Source: CAYZAK01 sp964476445
GTDB taxonomy: Bacteria > CG03 > SLGR01 > JAGXOG01
DNA: 64,000 nt
Assembly (NCBI GenBank): GCA_964476445.1
Contig: CAYZAK010000001.1
Location: 1 to 64,000 of the forward strand
Reading direction: 5' to 3'
The translations under genes were made by a program, and so were the position numbers. Within the stretch, counting starts at the first letter, position 1, and each line of letters opens with the position of its first letter. A model generated the notes under the pieces. That model saw only the letters and a list, made by a program, of their open reading frames with translations. It was not told the DNA's origin and did not search any database. Of this stretch, positions 25,732 through 34,632 are shown piece by piece.

Positions 25732-26733
25732 TTACATTGAGGCCATCTTCTTAAATAGATCAACACAACGACAGGAATATCCCCACTCATTATCATACCA
25801 GGACAATATTTTAATCATATTGTTTTCCATCACATTGGTAGATTGAGCGTTAAATATAGAAGAAGCGGGATTGTCAATAATGTCACTTGAGACTATGGGA
25901 TCCTCGGTATATTCAAGAATTCCCTTGAGCTCGCCTTCGGCAGCTTCTTTCATTGCCCCATTTATTTCTTCTTCAGTAACATCTTTTTCCAGCTCTCCGA
26001 CAAAATCAACTAAAGAACCGTCAGGGACCGGAACTCTTACAGCCATGCCGTCAAGTTTGCCATTCATCTCAGGAATTACTTTACCCACTGCAACAGCAGC
26101 TCCGGTGGTGGTTGGAAGAATATTTACTGCTGCCGCACGACCACGGGTTAATTTGCTGTGAGGCATATCCAGTATAGCCTGTCCGTTAGTATAACCGTGT
26201 ATAGTAGTCATGAGACCTCTTTTTACTCCAAAATTCTCATTCAATACTTTTATCAGGGGCGCAAAACAATTTGTGGTACATGAAGCATTGGACACTATCT
26301 TATCTTCAGGTTTTAAAATATCATCATTTACTCCCAGTACCAGAGTAGCATCTATTTTATCTTTAGCCGGTACGGATAAAAGAACTTTTTTTGCCCCGGC
26401 CTGTAAGTGTTTCTCAATTTGTGCTTTTTCTCTAAATACTCCGGTTGATTCTAGAACATAATCAACCCCTTTTTCTTTCCAGGGTAAATCAGCAGGATCT
26501 TTGATACTCAATACTTCAATTTCCTCGCCGTCAACAATTAAACTGTTTTCTGTAGCTTCTACTGTACCCGGATATTGACCGTGCACTGAATCGTACTTCA
26601 ATAGATAAGCTAAAGTTTTAGCATCGGTTAAATCGTTTATAGCCTTTACATCAAACCCGCCTTCGCTCTGCATTTTCTTGAAAACCTGCCTACCAATTCT
26701 ACCAAACCCATTAATTCCTATACTTAAACTCAT
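25732..26733 (-). CDS. gap: Glyceraldehyde-3-phosphate dehydrogenase
   Basis: The enzyme oxidises glyceraldehyde 3-phosphate to 1,3-bisphosphoglycerate with NAD+. The start is set at the ATG at 26733, preceded by a very good AAGGAGGAG six bases upstream, giving 333 residues and the typical N terminus 'SIGINGFGRIGR'. Other signatures: 'SNASCTTNCFAPL' with the catalytic cysteine near 150, 'TTIHGYTNGQ', 'RAAAVNILPTTTGAA' and the C-terminal 'WYDNEWGYS'. The aspartate-free 'NDLTD' loop after the Rossmann fold fits NAD specificity. It is followed by pgk after seven bases, the common gap-pgk order. Confidence 0.96.
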   Translation of the reverse strand: MSLSIGINGFGRIGRQVFKKMQSEGGFDVKAINDLTDAKTLAYLLKYDSVHGQYPGTVEATENSLIVDGEEIEVLSIKDPADLPWKEKGVDYVLESTGVFREKAQIEKHLQAGAKKVLLSVPAKDKIDATLVLGVNDDILKPEDKIVSNASCTTNCFAPLIKVLNENFGVKRGLMTTIHGYTNGQAILDMPHSKLTRGRAAAVNILPTTTGAAVAVGKVIPEMNGKLDGMAVRVPVPDGSLVDFVGELEKDVTEEEINGAMKEAAEGELKGILEYTEDPIVSSDIIDNPASSIFNAQSTNVMENNMIKILSWYDNEWGYSCRCVDLFKKMASM

Positions 26734-26793
26734 ATTCTCCTCCTTAAAATTCAAACTTGTCTTTTCCAATACTAAGTTACATTAATCATTAGT

Positions 26794-26821
26794 ATTTTAA
26801 ACAATTTCCTTAAACTGTCAA
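26794..26821 (-). promoter_or_regulatory. Sigma70 promoter of gap-pgk
   Basis: Minus-strand TTGACA (26816-26821, perfect) is followed after 16 bases by TAAAAT (26794-26799). It gives a leader of about 55 bases before the gap ATG. It lies between the upstream TPR gene stop and gap. Confidence 0.6.
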
Positions 26822-26835
26822 ATAATATTATTTTT

Positions 26836-27534
26836 TTATCGTAATTGAATATCAGGCTGAAATTCCTGAACTTCTTCCTGGACCTCGCCCAGAATATAAA
26901 GTCTTTTAGCAGCAGTTTCTCCCCAGTAAGTGTTTTGATAACGGCTCTGTAATCTGTTATAAATTTCAACGGCCCTGTCAGTTTCATCTATTAATTCGTA
27001 AATTCTAGCTTCCCCGGCCAAGGCTTCGGGTTTCAAATAACTGTCTTCAGATACCTGTGTATATACGTCCCGAGCTTCTTCAAAATTCTGATTTTGCTCA
27101 TAAGAGGAGGCCAGAGACACCAAAATTTCATCAAATATATTGCTCTGGGAGAATTTTTCCGACGCATTAAATAATACCTGAGCGGACTTCTCAAAATCCT
27201 GCTTTTCATAATAGGACATACCTTTTAAGTAATAAACATGGTCCATAATTCGGGCATTTTTATATTTTTCTTTTATTTCGTTGCTTTTTTCTATAACCCG
27301 GTCATAGTTAAATCGTGAATATGCCTCCTGGGCCTCTGAAAATGACTGGGTTGCATATCTATTTTCAAGGACCCGGGTTCTTATTATAAAAAAACCGGCC
27401 AGTCCTAAAATTATAAAAACAGCGACTCCCACTAAAAAATTTTGTCTGTTTGCTTTTAAGTATTTTATTAGTTTAATGAAAAAATCCTGAACCGGATTTT
27501 TTTTCAATTCTTCTTTTACCCATCTTCTGGTCAT
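26836..27534 (-). CDS. Membrane-anchored TPR protein
   Basis: The 232-residue protein has a cytoplasmic basic N terminus, one transmembrane helix (about 34-51, FLVGVAVFIILGLAGFFI) and four or so TPR-type repeats in the exported part ('YYLKGMSYYEKQDFEKSAQVL', 'ASSYEQNQNFEEARDVYTQV', 'EARIYELIDETDRAVEIYN'). This topology resembles YfgM-like or Tol-Pal-associated TPR proteins, but it is too general to name. It starts three bases after the PHP-domain gene stop. Function unknown, probably a periplasmic scaffold. Confidence 0.6.
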   Translation of the reverse strand: MTRRWVKEELKKNPVQDFFIKLIKYLKANRQNFLVGVAVFIILGLAGFFIIRTRVLENRYATQSFSEAQEAYSRFNYDRVIEKSNEIKEKYKNARIMDHVYYLKGMSYYEKQDFEKSAQVLFNASEKFSQSNIFDEILVSLASSYEQNQNFEEARDVYTQVSEDSYLKPEALAGEARIYELIDETDRAVEIYNRLQSRYQNTYWGETAAKRLYILGEVQEEVQEFQPDIQLR

Positions 27535-27537
27535 ATT

Positions 27538-28197
27538 TTAACCTCTTATTTTATCTATTAACTCTTTAGAGTTTTCTCTTAAAAAACTACCATATTTTTT
27601 TTCTTCCCACCCGCAATCCTTTAACACCTGTTTTATTTTTTGTCTATCAAGTAAATCATCCGGACCGTGTGTGTCTGTATTAAGTATAAGTTTACAGTTT
27701 TCCTTTTGAGCTACCCGAGCCACTTCATTGTTGGTGTTTCGGTGGCCCCGGCGGGTCGTCAACTCTATGTATACGTCATTTCTGGCGGCTTTACTGGCCT
27801 GCCGGGAAGTTAAACTTCCCGGGTGGGCAAGTATATCACAACTTTCTTCTATTGCTGCCTTGTTAGTCCCGGGGGGGACAGGTTCAACCGAAGTTTCTCC
27901 GTGAACTACTACCAATTCAGCCCCCATTTTTCGGGCTTTTTTTATCATACTTGATAAATTTTTTGGAGGCACATACGTTAATTCAACTCCGGGGATAACT
28001 TTTATATTATAATATCTTTCCAGCTGTATTGCCGCACCGGTCAGGGAATTTATAATAAAACTTATATTGGAATAATCAACGTGATCAGTTAAGGCCACCG
28101 TTTGGCAGCCTCTAACTTTATACCTGTAAACCAGCTCCGCCGGAGCAAGCACCCCGTCCGATAAAAAAGTGTGAGTATGTAAATCAATAAGTTCCAT
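27538..28197 (-). CDS. PHP-domain phosphoesterase
   Basis: The 219-residue protein is a stand-alone PHP domain. Metal-binding motifs are 'DLHTHTFLSDG' (5-15), 'ALTDHVDYSN' (36-45), a glutamate in 'PGVELTYVPP', 'VVHGETS', 'ILAHPG' and 'NTDTHGPDD' near the C terminus. This is the same set as histidinol phosphatase and YcdX-like enzymes that bind three metals. The substrate cannot be told from sequence. It lies between the Bat cluster and a TPR gene in one leftward run. Confidence 0.8.
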   Translation of the reverse strand: MELIDLHTHTFLSDGVLAPAELVYRYKVRGCQTVALTDHVDYSNISFIINSLTGAAIQLERYYNIKVIPGVELTYVPPKNLSSMIKKARKMGAELVVVHGETSVEPVPPGTNKAAIEESCDILAHPGSLTSRQASKAARNDVYIELTTRRGHRNTNNEVARVAQKENCKLILNTDTHGPDDLLDRQKIKQVLKDCGWEEKKYGSFLRENSKELIDKIRG

Positions 28198-28241
28198 AAT
28201 ATTAGCTTAAAAATATACTAATTAGTCAGTAAAAAATCAAT

Positions 28242-30326
28242 CTATATTTTTTCTAATTTTTCTGCGGGCACCCATATTCTTCTATTTTCATACTCTAAAA
28301 TTACTTCGGCCCAGTTATCCGTAAACTGTAGAATTAATACTTTATTGCCTTCAGACAACCTACCCGCTACTGAAGTTCTGTCATCAAAATCACTGTATAT
28401 TGAAGTCTCCTCTATTATAACGGCCGGGCCGGGCGGGGGGTCTCTTAAAGAATATATATACATATAGCCGGCTAAACATGAGAATATAATAAATCCTCCG
28501 ATTCCCACCCAGATATACTTTTTATCTTTTAAAATATAAAATCCCAGAAAGCTCAAACTAAAAATCCAGCCCCAAAATACAGATAACAATACCAATTTTT
28601 CAAAAGAAAAATATTCTTTAAATCCACTGTATATTGATAAAGTTCCCCCCCTGTTTCCGGTAAATTTTTTAACCAAATTTATATTTTGTACCGTTTTTTT
28701 ATTAAACGGATTAATTTCATAAGCCCGTTCCCAGTAAAGCCGGGCTTTACCCGGTTTATTAAGATGCCAGTAACTATTTCCAAGATTGTACAAAATTCCT
28801 TCATAAATTTTATACTTTAATATAGTATTATATTTTTGAACGGCCAGCTCAAATTCATTTTCTTTATAAAATTCATTAGCGGTTTTAAAAATTTTTTGTT
28901 CACTTAACTGATAGTCTATATCTTCTCTTACATTTCCCCAACCGACAACCGGGGAAGTCCCTACCAGTACAATCAAGATCTTTATACTTTTCTTTATTAT
29001 TTTTTTAATTTTATTTAAATCCCGGGCTGCGGATCTTTTATTTCCCCTATAATCAGGAGAATATATAATTTTACGTGACCGGGCAACAATACTTTCACCT
29101 TCCGGAGGAAGTTTATCCGGTTCGCCTGAAATATTTTCAATAATTTTATAAACTTCCATTATTTGATTTTTATTTAATTTATCTTTAGCCTCTTTAAATT
29201 TTTTATTTATTTCTCTTTTTTTCCTTAGCTTAGGATACGCTGGTTTAAAAATATATTTATTTGAAAATTTGTATAAAAGGGCCAGAATCCAGATATAAAT
29301 AGGAATACCGGCGAGAACTCTGAAAATTTTTCTATCATAAATTGGCTCCCGGAAAGGCCGACCCATATTTAGGGTGATATCTGATATACCGCCGTTTACC
29401 ATTGGGTATTTATCCTCGCTAAAACGATTAATTTTAGATTCCGCGACTTCACGGGTAGCTGCTTCAACCTTAAATGATACGGGCTGGCTTCTCTTTGTAA
29501 TATATTTTTTAGTATAGGGGTTAAAATAATTAAATATTACCGGGGGAACTCTAAGAACGCCTGAAGAAACCGGGACTAAAGTTGTTTTGAAAGTTCTTTT
29601 GCTATAAACGTTATTTGCTTTATTTTTAATATCAAAATCCGAGTCTGTTCCCATAACTTTAAAATCTGGTAAATGGGGTAAATCCGGACTTTTTATAAGC
29701 CGGAGATCTCCACGACCTTTTATTTTTTTAATTAAAGTAACCGCCTCTCCTTTTGAAATTGGTCCCTCTTTATCGGTCTGAACTTTAAAAGTAAAATCCC
29801 CCACCCCGCCGGAAAAATCAGCGGGTCTGTTTTTTGCGGGTAACGGTTTTACTTCAAGAAGCAGAGCACCGGTTTCTAATTTTAATTCCTCATCTGTTGT
29901 AAATTGAAATACCCCGGACACCCCGTCTACCCCTTCTACAATTAACTTTATCTGGGCTGGCTCTATTTTAAATCTACCAGATCTCATTGGAAAAAAACCA
30001 AATTTTCTTTCGGTTAAAATATAAGTCTGTCCCCCGGGGCCGGTGGTCTTTTCTTTTTTTCTATCCAGATCCACTCTCATAAAATCAGAATAATCAGGAA
30101 GCCTAAGGCGAGGGGTATCCTCAACTGGCCGGCCCCTAAAAAACCTAAAAGTATAGGTTAATTGTTCGCCGGCGTAAATACTTTTTTTATCCAATTCCTG
30201 TTCAACTATAAAATCTTCTATTTCTATTTCTTTAGGGTAGGTTTTTATGCTGTATATCCGTCTTTGACTGTGTAAAAACTCCAGCGGATACAATATTAAA
30301 ATAAAAAAAAATATGATCTTTACCAT
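28242..30326 (-). CDS. batD: BatD-BatE fusion protein (aerotolerance cluster)
   Basis: The 694-residue protein looks like two Bat proteins in one chain. Residues 1-20 are a signal peptide; 25-330 form BatD-type immunoglobulin-like domains ('IVEQELDKKSIYAGEQLTYTF', 'SGGVGDFTFKVQTDKEG'); 337-357 is a membrane helix. A cytoplasmic stretch and a second signal-like hydrophobic segment follow (about 445-465, 'KILIVLVGTSPVVGWGN'). Then come TPR repeats (475-570), two membrane helices and a C-terminal SH3-like domain (about 645-694, 'GNKVLILQFTDNWAEVILE'), as in BatE. The internal signal-like segment marks the presumed fusion point. It overlaps batC by seven bases and closes the moxR-bat run. Confidence 0.8.
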   Translation of the reverse strand: MVKIIFFFILILYPLEFLHSQRRIYSIKTYPKEIEIEDFIVEQELDKKSIYAGEQLTYTFRFFRGRPVEDTPRLRLPDYSDFMRVDLDRKKEKTTGPGGQTYILTERKFGFFPMRSGRFKIEPAQIKLIVEGVDGVSGVFQFTTDEELKLETGALLLEVKPLPAKNRPADFSGGVGDFTFKVQTDKEGPISKGEAVTLIKKIKGRGDLRLIKSPDLPHLPDFKVMGTDSDFDIKNKANNVYSKRTFKTTLVPVSSGVLRVPPVIFNYFNPYTKKYITKRSQPVSFKVEAATREVAESKINRFSEDKYPMVNGGISDITLNMGRPFREPIYDRKIFRVLAGIPIYIWILALLYKFSNKYIFKPAYPKLRKKREINKKFKEAKDKLNKNQIMEVYKIIENISGEPDKLPPEGESIVARSRKIIYSPDYRGNKRSAARDLNKIKKIIKKSIKILIVLVGTSPVVGWGNVREDIDYQLSEQKIFKTANEFYKENEFELAVQKYNTILKYKIYEGILYNLGNSYWHLNKPGKARLYWERAYEINPFNKKTVQNINLVKKFTGNRGGTLSIYSGFKEYFSFEKLVLLSVFWGWIFSLSFLGFYILKDKKYIWVGIGGFIIFSCLAGYMYIYSLRDPPPGPAVIIEETSIYSDFDDRTSVAGRLSEGNKVLILQFTDNWAEVILEYENRRIWVPAEKLEKI

Positions 30327-30928
30327 AATTTATCCAGTCCGTAAAAATCGGAAATATCAAAATGCATCTCTCTTTTTATTTCCTGTTCTTCATGTTCAAT
30401 CAGATTTAAAATTTGTTCGGCTAACTGCTCATCTTCGGTTTCCGGCTCCCGATCCAACTCTCCTTCGTCTTCTTCAGGCTCGGCGCCGTCTTGTTTTTCT
30501 TGTTCACTTCCTTTCTTTTCCTGTAAAGCAACCAGTAGATTATGGCGAGCATCTTCGTCTTCTGAATCCACAATAAGAGCTTTTATCCAATATTCTACGG
30601 CTTCTGATTTTTTCTCCCGTTCATACTCAGTATTACCCAGATTATAAAGGGTTTTCTGGTTAATTCTAGAGTCTCCTATAGAAATAGCACTGTTGTAGTA
30701 TTCAGCTGCTTTTTCATAATTGCCCCTTTTAAAAAAAACATTCCCTAAATTATATAATACCTCTGGACCCTCTTTTTTTTCTTTTGCTCTCTTATAAATA
30801 ACTGCCGCGCTACTGTAATATTTATTGTAGTATAGTCTATTACCCTCCTGTATGAGTTTTTCCACCGAACACTCTGCCTGCAAAATCATTGATAAAAATA
30901 TTATGACCGTTCCTAATAACTTTTTCAT
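30320..30928 (-). CDS. batC: BatC-type TPR protein
   Basis: The 202-residue protein has a signal peptide (1-20, ending at AECS, where a cysteine at 20 might be lipidated although the lipobox is poor). It continues with TPR repeats (25-130, 'VLYNLGNVFFKRGNYEKAAEYYNSA', 'TLYNLGNTEYEREKKSEAVEYW') and an acidic Glu/Asp-rich C-terminal region (145-190). Small TPR proteins with this layout follow BatB in Bat clusters. Its start overlaps batB by four bases and its end overlaps the BatD/E gene. It probably scaffolds the periplasmic side of the Bat complex. Confidence 0.8.
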   Translation of the reverse strand: MKKLLGTVIIFLSMILQAECSVEKLIQEGNRLYYNKYYSSAAVIYKRAKEKKEGPEVLYNLGNVFFKRGNYEKAAEYYNSAISIGDSRINQKTLYNLGNTEYEREKKSEAVEYWIKALIVDSEDEDARHNLLVALQEKKGSEQEKQDGAEPEEDEGELDREPETEDEQLAEQILNLIEHEEQEIKREMHFDISDFYGLDKLW

Positions 30929-31935
30929 ATTAATTTACCCCGGGTTCCTACCATAAAATCAATTAATAATACCAGCAATGCTAAAAAAAGAGGTAGCTGA
31001 TAGCGAAGTTTAAGATTCTGCAAACTATCTCTTTTGATATCATCTACAGTCTGAATATTTACGGCCCCGGCAATTTCAGTTATATCATCTAATTTTTTTG
31101 AATACCCTATATATTCCCCGCCGGTTTTCTCGGCTAAATTTTCAAGCAATTCCTCATCTAATTTAGATACCACAATATCTCCGGAAGGGCCTCTTTTATA
31201 GGAGGTAATTTTACCATTTTCATAAAAAGGGATTCTAGCTCCTTCCGAGGTGCCTATTCCATAGGTAATTACCTTTATATTCTCTCTATTTAATTGCTTT
31301 ATCCTTTTTTTATAGTCCCCCTGAAGTTCTTCGCCATCGGTTATAAGTACTATATATCTTTGAACAACATGTTTTGAAGTCGGGAAAGATTCTATAGCGA
31401 GATTTAAAGCTTCTTCTATATTGGTTCCGGGGAGAAGTACCATATCATCCCAGGCATCTTCTACAAAAGATTCTACCGCATTAAGATCAAAAGTTACCGG
31501 ACAATGATTAAAAGCCGATCCGGCAAAAAATATAAGGCCAATTCTGCACTGAGCTAGTTCCTGGATAATAAAATTAATTTTTTTCTGTGCGGCATCTATT
31601 CGGGAAGGAGCTATGTCTTCAGCCCTCATACTTGAAGATATATCGGTAGCTATTATTACATCCCCGGCAGGTTTTTGGACTTCACCCTCGTATATAATAC
31701 CCCATCGCGGGCCGGCGGCGGATATAATCAACACTATCAGGCCGAGAAACAGTAAAATTAACTTTAATATAATTTTAGTTGAAGAATATTTTACAATTCC
31801 TTCAACTTTGACCATATATTTAAAATCGAAAATCCTTTTTAATGCTCGATAAAACAACCCCAAACCGATGAAAAAAAGTACCGGTAAAAAAATGAGAACA
31901 ATAGGGTTTTCCCACTTCATCGAATCAGCCCCCAA
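30925..31935 (-). CDS. batB: BatB, von Willebrand factor A protein
   Basis: The 336-residue protein has two N-terminal membrane helices (about 12-30 and 55-73), a VWA domain (about 88-285) with the metal-ion-dependent adhesion site DISSS plus a downstream threonine ('LLPGTNIEEAL') and aspartate ('LITDGEE'), and a C-terminal membrane helix (about 313-330). This is the standard BatA/BatB layout. Its end overlaps batC and its start overlaps batA by 19 bases. In Bacteroides fragilis the Bat proteins contribute to oxygen tolerance; the mechanism is not known. Confidence 0.88.
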   Translation of the reverse strand: MGADSMKWENPIVLIFLPVLFFIGLGLFYRALKRIFDFKYMVKVEGIVKYSSTKIILKLILLFLGLIVLIISAAGPRWGIIYEGEVQKPAGDVIIATDISSSMRAEDIAPSRIDAAQKKINFIIQELAQCRIGLIFFAGSAFNHCPVTFDLNAVESFVEDAWDDMVLLPGTNIEEALNLAIESFPTSKHVVQRYIVLITDGEELQGDYKKRIKQLNRENIKVITYGIGTSEGARIPFYENGKITSYKRGPSGDIVVSKLDEELLENLAEKTGGEYIGYSKKLDDITEIAGAVNIQTVDDIKRDSLQNLKLRYQLPLFLALLVLLIDFMVGTRGKLI

Positions 31936-32903
31936 TTTAAAAATCTTAAAATTATTTCCGCCACCATAAACAGTAAGGCGGCTAATATAAAATTAAAATA
32001 TAATTCATTATACTGGTAATGTCCCCTATGGGGGACATCTCTTGTTTCTAATTTTTCAATCTCCTCATAAATTTCATTAAATTTCATTAAAGACGTGGCT
32101 CTAAAATATTTTCCACCGGTCTTTTCAGCGATCCGGGTTAAAGTTTCTTCATCCAGTTCATCGGGGATGGTGACTAACCTGGTTTTAAACTGATCTTCGG
32201 GATGCTCTACAGGTACTCTCGCAGGGCCCGGACGGCCACAACCTATAGTGTAGATTTTTATTCCCATCCCCCGGGCCGCGCGGGCGGCAGTCAGGGGAGC
32301 AATAGTTCCGGCATTATTAGCTCCATCGGAGAGCAGCACCATTACCTGTTCCGGAGCATCGGCTTTTTCAAGATATTTCAGTCCCAGAGAAATTCCGCTG
32401 CCTATAGCCGTTCCCGGTATTTTTACCATGCCAGGTTCTATATATTCGGTCAGCCGGATTAGAGATTTTGTATCAGTAGTAAGAGGGGCATGCAACAGGG
32501 GCTTCCCGGAAAAAACCACCAATCCTATTCTATCCATGGCCCTGGACTTAATAAATTCTCTACTTCCTATCAAAGCGGCCTCCATCCGGTTTCGGGGTTC
32601 AAAATCTATGGCTCTCATACTGGTAGAAACATCCAAAACCATCATAATATCCACCGCCGGGTTAACCGGTGATTTCTCTTCAATTTCTCCTTTAGGCCGG
32701 GCTAGGGCCAGAATAATGAGCGTGAATACAATTCCTCTTAAAACAAAAAAAATATATTTTCTTAGTACACTACTTTTAATATTTGCTTTTAAAAACCCGG
32801 CTAACGAATATTCTATTGTTCCCGGACGTTGTTTAAATTTCCAATAAAAAATTAATACCACCGGAATAATTAAAACTAAAAATAAAGGGTTCTCAAATTT
32901 CAT
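31917..32903 (-). CDS. batA: BatA, von Willebrand factor A protein
   Basis: The 328-residue protein is organised like BatB: membrane helices near 8-24 and 53-70, a VWA domain (about 85-285) with 'LDVSTSM', 'KIPGTAIGSGI' and 'LLSDGAN' forming the metal-binding site, and a C-terminal helix near 305-325. The 'YTIGCGRPGPARVP' and 'LTRIAEKTGGKYFRA' stretches are typical of BatA. The gene overlaps the DUF4381-like gene by 11 bases and batB by 19 bases, so the operon is tightly coupled. Confidence 0.88.
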   Translation of the reverse strand: MKFENPLFLVLIIPVVLIFYWKFKQRPGTIEYSLAGFLKANIKSSVLRKYIFFVLRGIVFTLIILALARPKGEIEEKSPVNPAVDIMMVLDVSTSMRAIDFEPRNRMEAALIGSREFIKSRAMDRIGLVVFSGKPLLHAPLTTDTKSLIRLTEYIEPGMVKIPGTAIGSGISLGLKYLEKADAPEQVMVLLSDGANNAGTIAPLTAARAARGMGIKIYTIGCGRPGPARVPVEHPEDQFKTRLVTIPDELDEETLTRIAEKTGGKYFRATSLMKFNEIYEEIEKLETRDVPHRGHYQYNELYFNFILAALLFMVAEIILRFLNWGLIR

Positions 32904-33711
32904 CAGATATAAGAGTAAAAGCCTCTTCCCAAATTTTTTCCATATATCTAGGCTTTCTTCCCTGGGGAGAAAACTTAATTTTATCGCATTTTATTAAAAG
33001 TTTAGTCACTCTATTTAAATTTTTCCGGTTAAAAATAATTTTTAATTTATTATCTAACTCCAAACCGGTTAAATTCAGAGCGTTTATCTTGTATTGTTTC
33101 TCTATATAATATCTCATATAATAGGAAATCTTTTCATAGTACTCTTTATATTTTTTCTGGCCGGGCAGATTTTGTTTTTTTAGTTCTTTGAGTCGTTTTA
33201 AGGTTATTTCTCTGATAGATAAAGTTTTTGAATCTGCTTTTTGGGGGATTTTGTTTTTAAGAACAATATAAACAATAACAGCAGTCAGTATAATCAAAAA
33301 CGCCGTAAATAACCACTGTATAAAATTTATTTCAACTACTGTTTTTATCGGACGGATATCTTCATTTTTAAGTTCTTTTTCCTCCACATTTACTACCAGC
33401 GTAGAAAGTTCTGCTCGTTTTATTATCTCACCGTCTAAATAATATAATGTTACCGGTATTTTAACTTCCCCAAGAGCATAGACCCCCAGAGTTACTGCCA
33501 GTCGGTCTTCTTTTAGCTCCTTATTGAATATATGTATGTCTTCGGATTCAATTTTTACTTCTTTAACATTATAATGACGGTATTCTTCTAAAAAAATTTC
33601 TACTTCGGTTTTCATACCCAAACCGGTAGTAATTCTTTCACCGGACTGAGAAAATATTAATCTAAGGGGGGAGGTTAGTAATATAAATAAGCAGAGTGCT
33701 ATAATTTTCAT
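32893..33711 (-). CDS. DUF4381-like membrane protein of the Bat cluster
   Basis: The 272-residue protein has a signal peptide (1-22), a beta-rich periplasmic domain (25-125), a transmembrane helix (about 131-152) and a helical cytoplasmic domain ('SYYMRYYIEKQYKINALNLTGLEL' region, about 200-225). The position between a DUF58 gene and batA and the topology match the DUF4381-type subunit often found there. Sequence similarity is low, so the family name is inferred partly from context. Its start overlaps the DUF58 gene by four bases. Confidence 0.65.
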   Translation of the reverse strand: MKIIALCLFILLTSPLRLIFSQSGERITTGLGMKTEVEIFLEEYRHYNVKEVKIESEDIHIFNKELKEDRLAVTLGVYALGEVKIPVTLYYLDGEIIKRAELSTLVVNVEEKELKNEDIRPIKTVVEINFIQWLFTAFLIILTAVIVYIVLKNKIPQKADSKTLSIREITLKRLKELKKQNLPGQKKYKEYYEKISYYMRYYIEKQYKINALNLTGLELDNKLKIIFNRKNLNRVTKLLIKCDKIKFSPQGRKPRYMEKIWEEAFTLISDEI

Positions 33712-34586
33712 CGTTTTTTAAACCGCCGTTTAAAATATGAGAAAAGATCCTTAAAATAGGGGCGGTTAGTAAAAAGCTCTACGTAATCCAGCTTCATTTT
33801 CTTAAAATTTTTCGAGCGACGTCGGTTTAATTTCCTAAGTTTTTCCCTGACCTGTTTAACTTTATTTTTGGGAAGAAAAAACGACTTTCCACTTTCGCTG
33901 TCTTTAAAAATTATATCATATTGTAACCGGGGGAACTCCTCATGATTTTCCCAGGGATCTGTTATTACCACCGGGATAACATCATGTTTTTTAGAAAGTA
34001 TTTTAAGAGGCTTTTCATAACCCGGTTCTAAAAAATCACTAACAACAAAGATAACCGCTCTTTTTTTTGTCATATTGTAAGCATATTTAAGAGCTTTGCC
34101 CAGATCGGTTCCTTTACCTTTTACCCGGTAGGCAAGTACTTCCCGGATAAGTTTAAGAATCTGATGTCTGTCTTTACGGGGTTTCACATATTCCTCTATA
34201 ACATCCGAAAAAATCAGCATTCCTACACGATCATTATTAACTATGGCCGACCAGGCTAAAAGAGCGGTGATCTGGGCAGCCATCTCTTTTTTTGTTTTCT
34301 GGCTCCCAAAATTTAAGGATGGACTTAAATCCAGTAAAATTAAAAGGGTGAGTTCACGTTCTTCTACAAATTTTTGAATATAAGGCTTTCCATACCTGGC
34401 GGTTACTTTCCAGTCAATATTTCTTATATCATCTCCGGGTACGTATTCTCGGACTTCTTCAAACTCAATCCCGGTCCCTTTAAATACGCTTCTGTATTCA
34501 CCGGCAAATACATTTTCAACCGACTTTTTAACTTTAAAAAATATTTTTAGTATATTTTTAAATAAATCTGTTTCTTCTTTTTCCAT
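33708..34586 (-). CDS. DUF58 domain protein (MoxR-associated)
   Basis: The 292-residue cytoplasmic protein shows the DUF58 signature 'GTGIEFEEVREYVPGDDIRNIDWK' spread over residues 37-60, then 'ILLDLSPSL' and a VWA-like fold ('VSDFLEPGYEKPLK'). DUF58 proteins nearly always accompany MoxR ATPases and are thought to link them to VWA partners. It lies 46 bases after moxR and overlaps the next gene. Confidence 0.9.
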   Translation of the reverse strand: MEKEETDLFKNILKIFFKVKKSVENVFAGEYRSVFKGTGIEFEEVREYVPGDDIRNIDWKVTARYGKPYIQKFVEERELTLLILLDLSPSLNFGSQKTKKEMAAQITALLAWSAIVNNDRVGMLIFSDVIEEYVKPRKDRHQILKLIREVLAYRVKGKGTDLGKALKYAYNMTKKRAVIFVVSDFLEPGYEKPLKILSKKHDVIPVVITDPWENHEEFPRLQYDIIFKDSESGKSFFLPKNKVKQVREKLRKLNRRRSKNFKKMKLDYVELFTNRPYFKDLFSYFKRRFKKR

Positions 34587-34632
34587 AAATTTTCAGATTA
34601 TTTAAATCCGGTAAAAGTACGGTGTTCCGGCG

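Noticed and set aside
25725..25796. N-terminal extension of pgk by 24 residues
   Set aside because: It would overlap the end of gap, and the extra residues do not resemble phosphoglycerate kinase; the ATG at 25724 gives the standard N terminus.
26734..26769. N-terminal extension of gap by 12 residues
   Set aside because: A strong AAGGAGGAG lies just before the ATG at 26733, which gives the family's standard N terminus.
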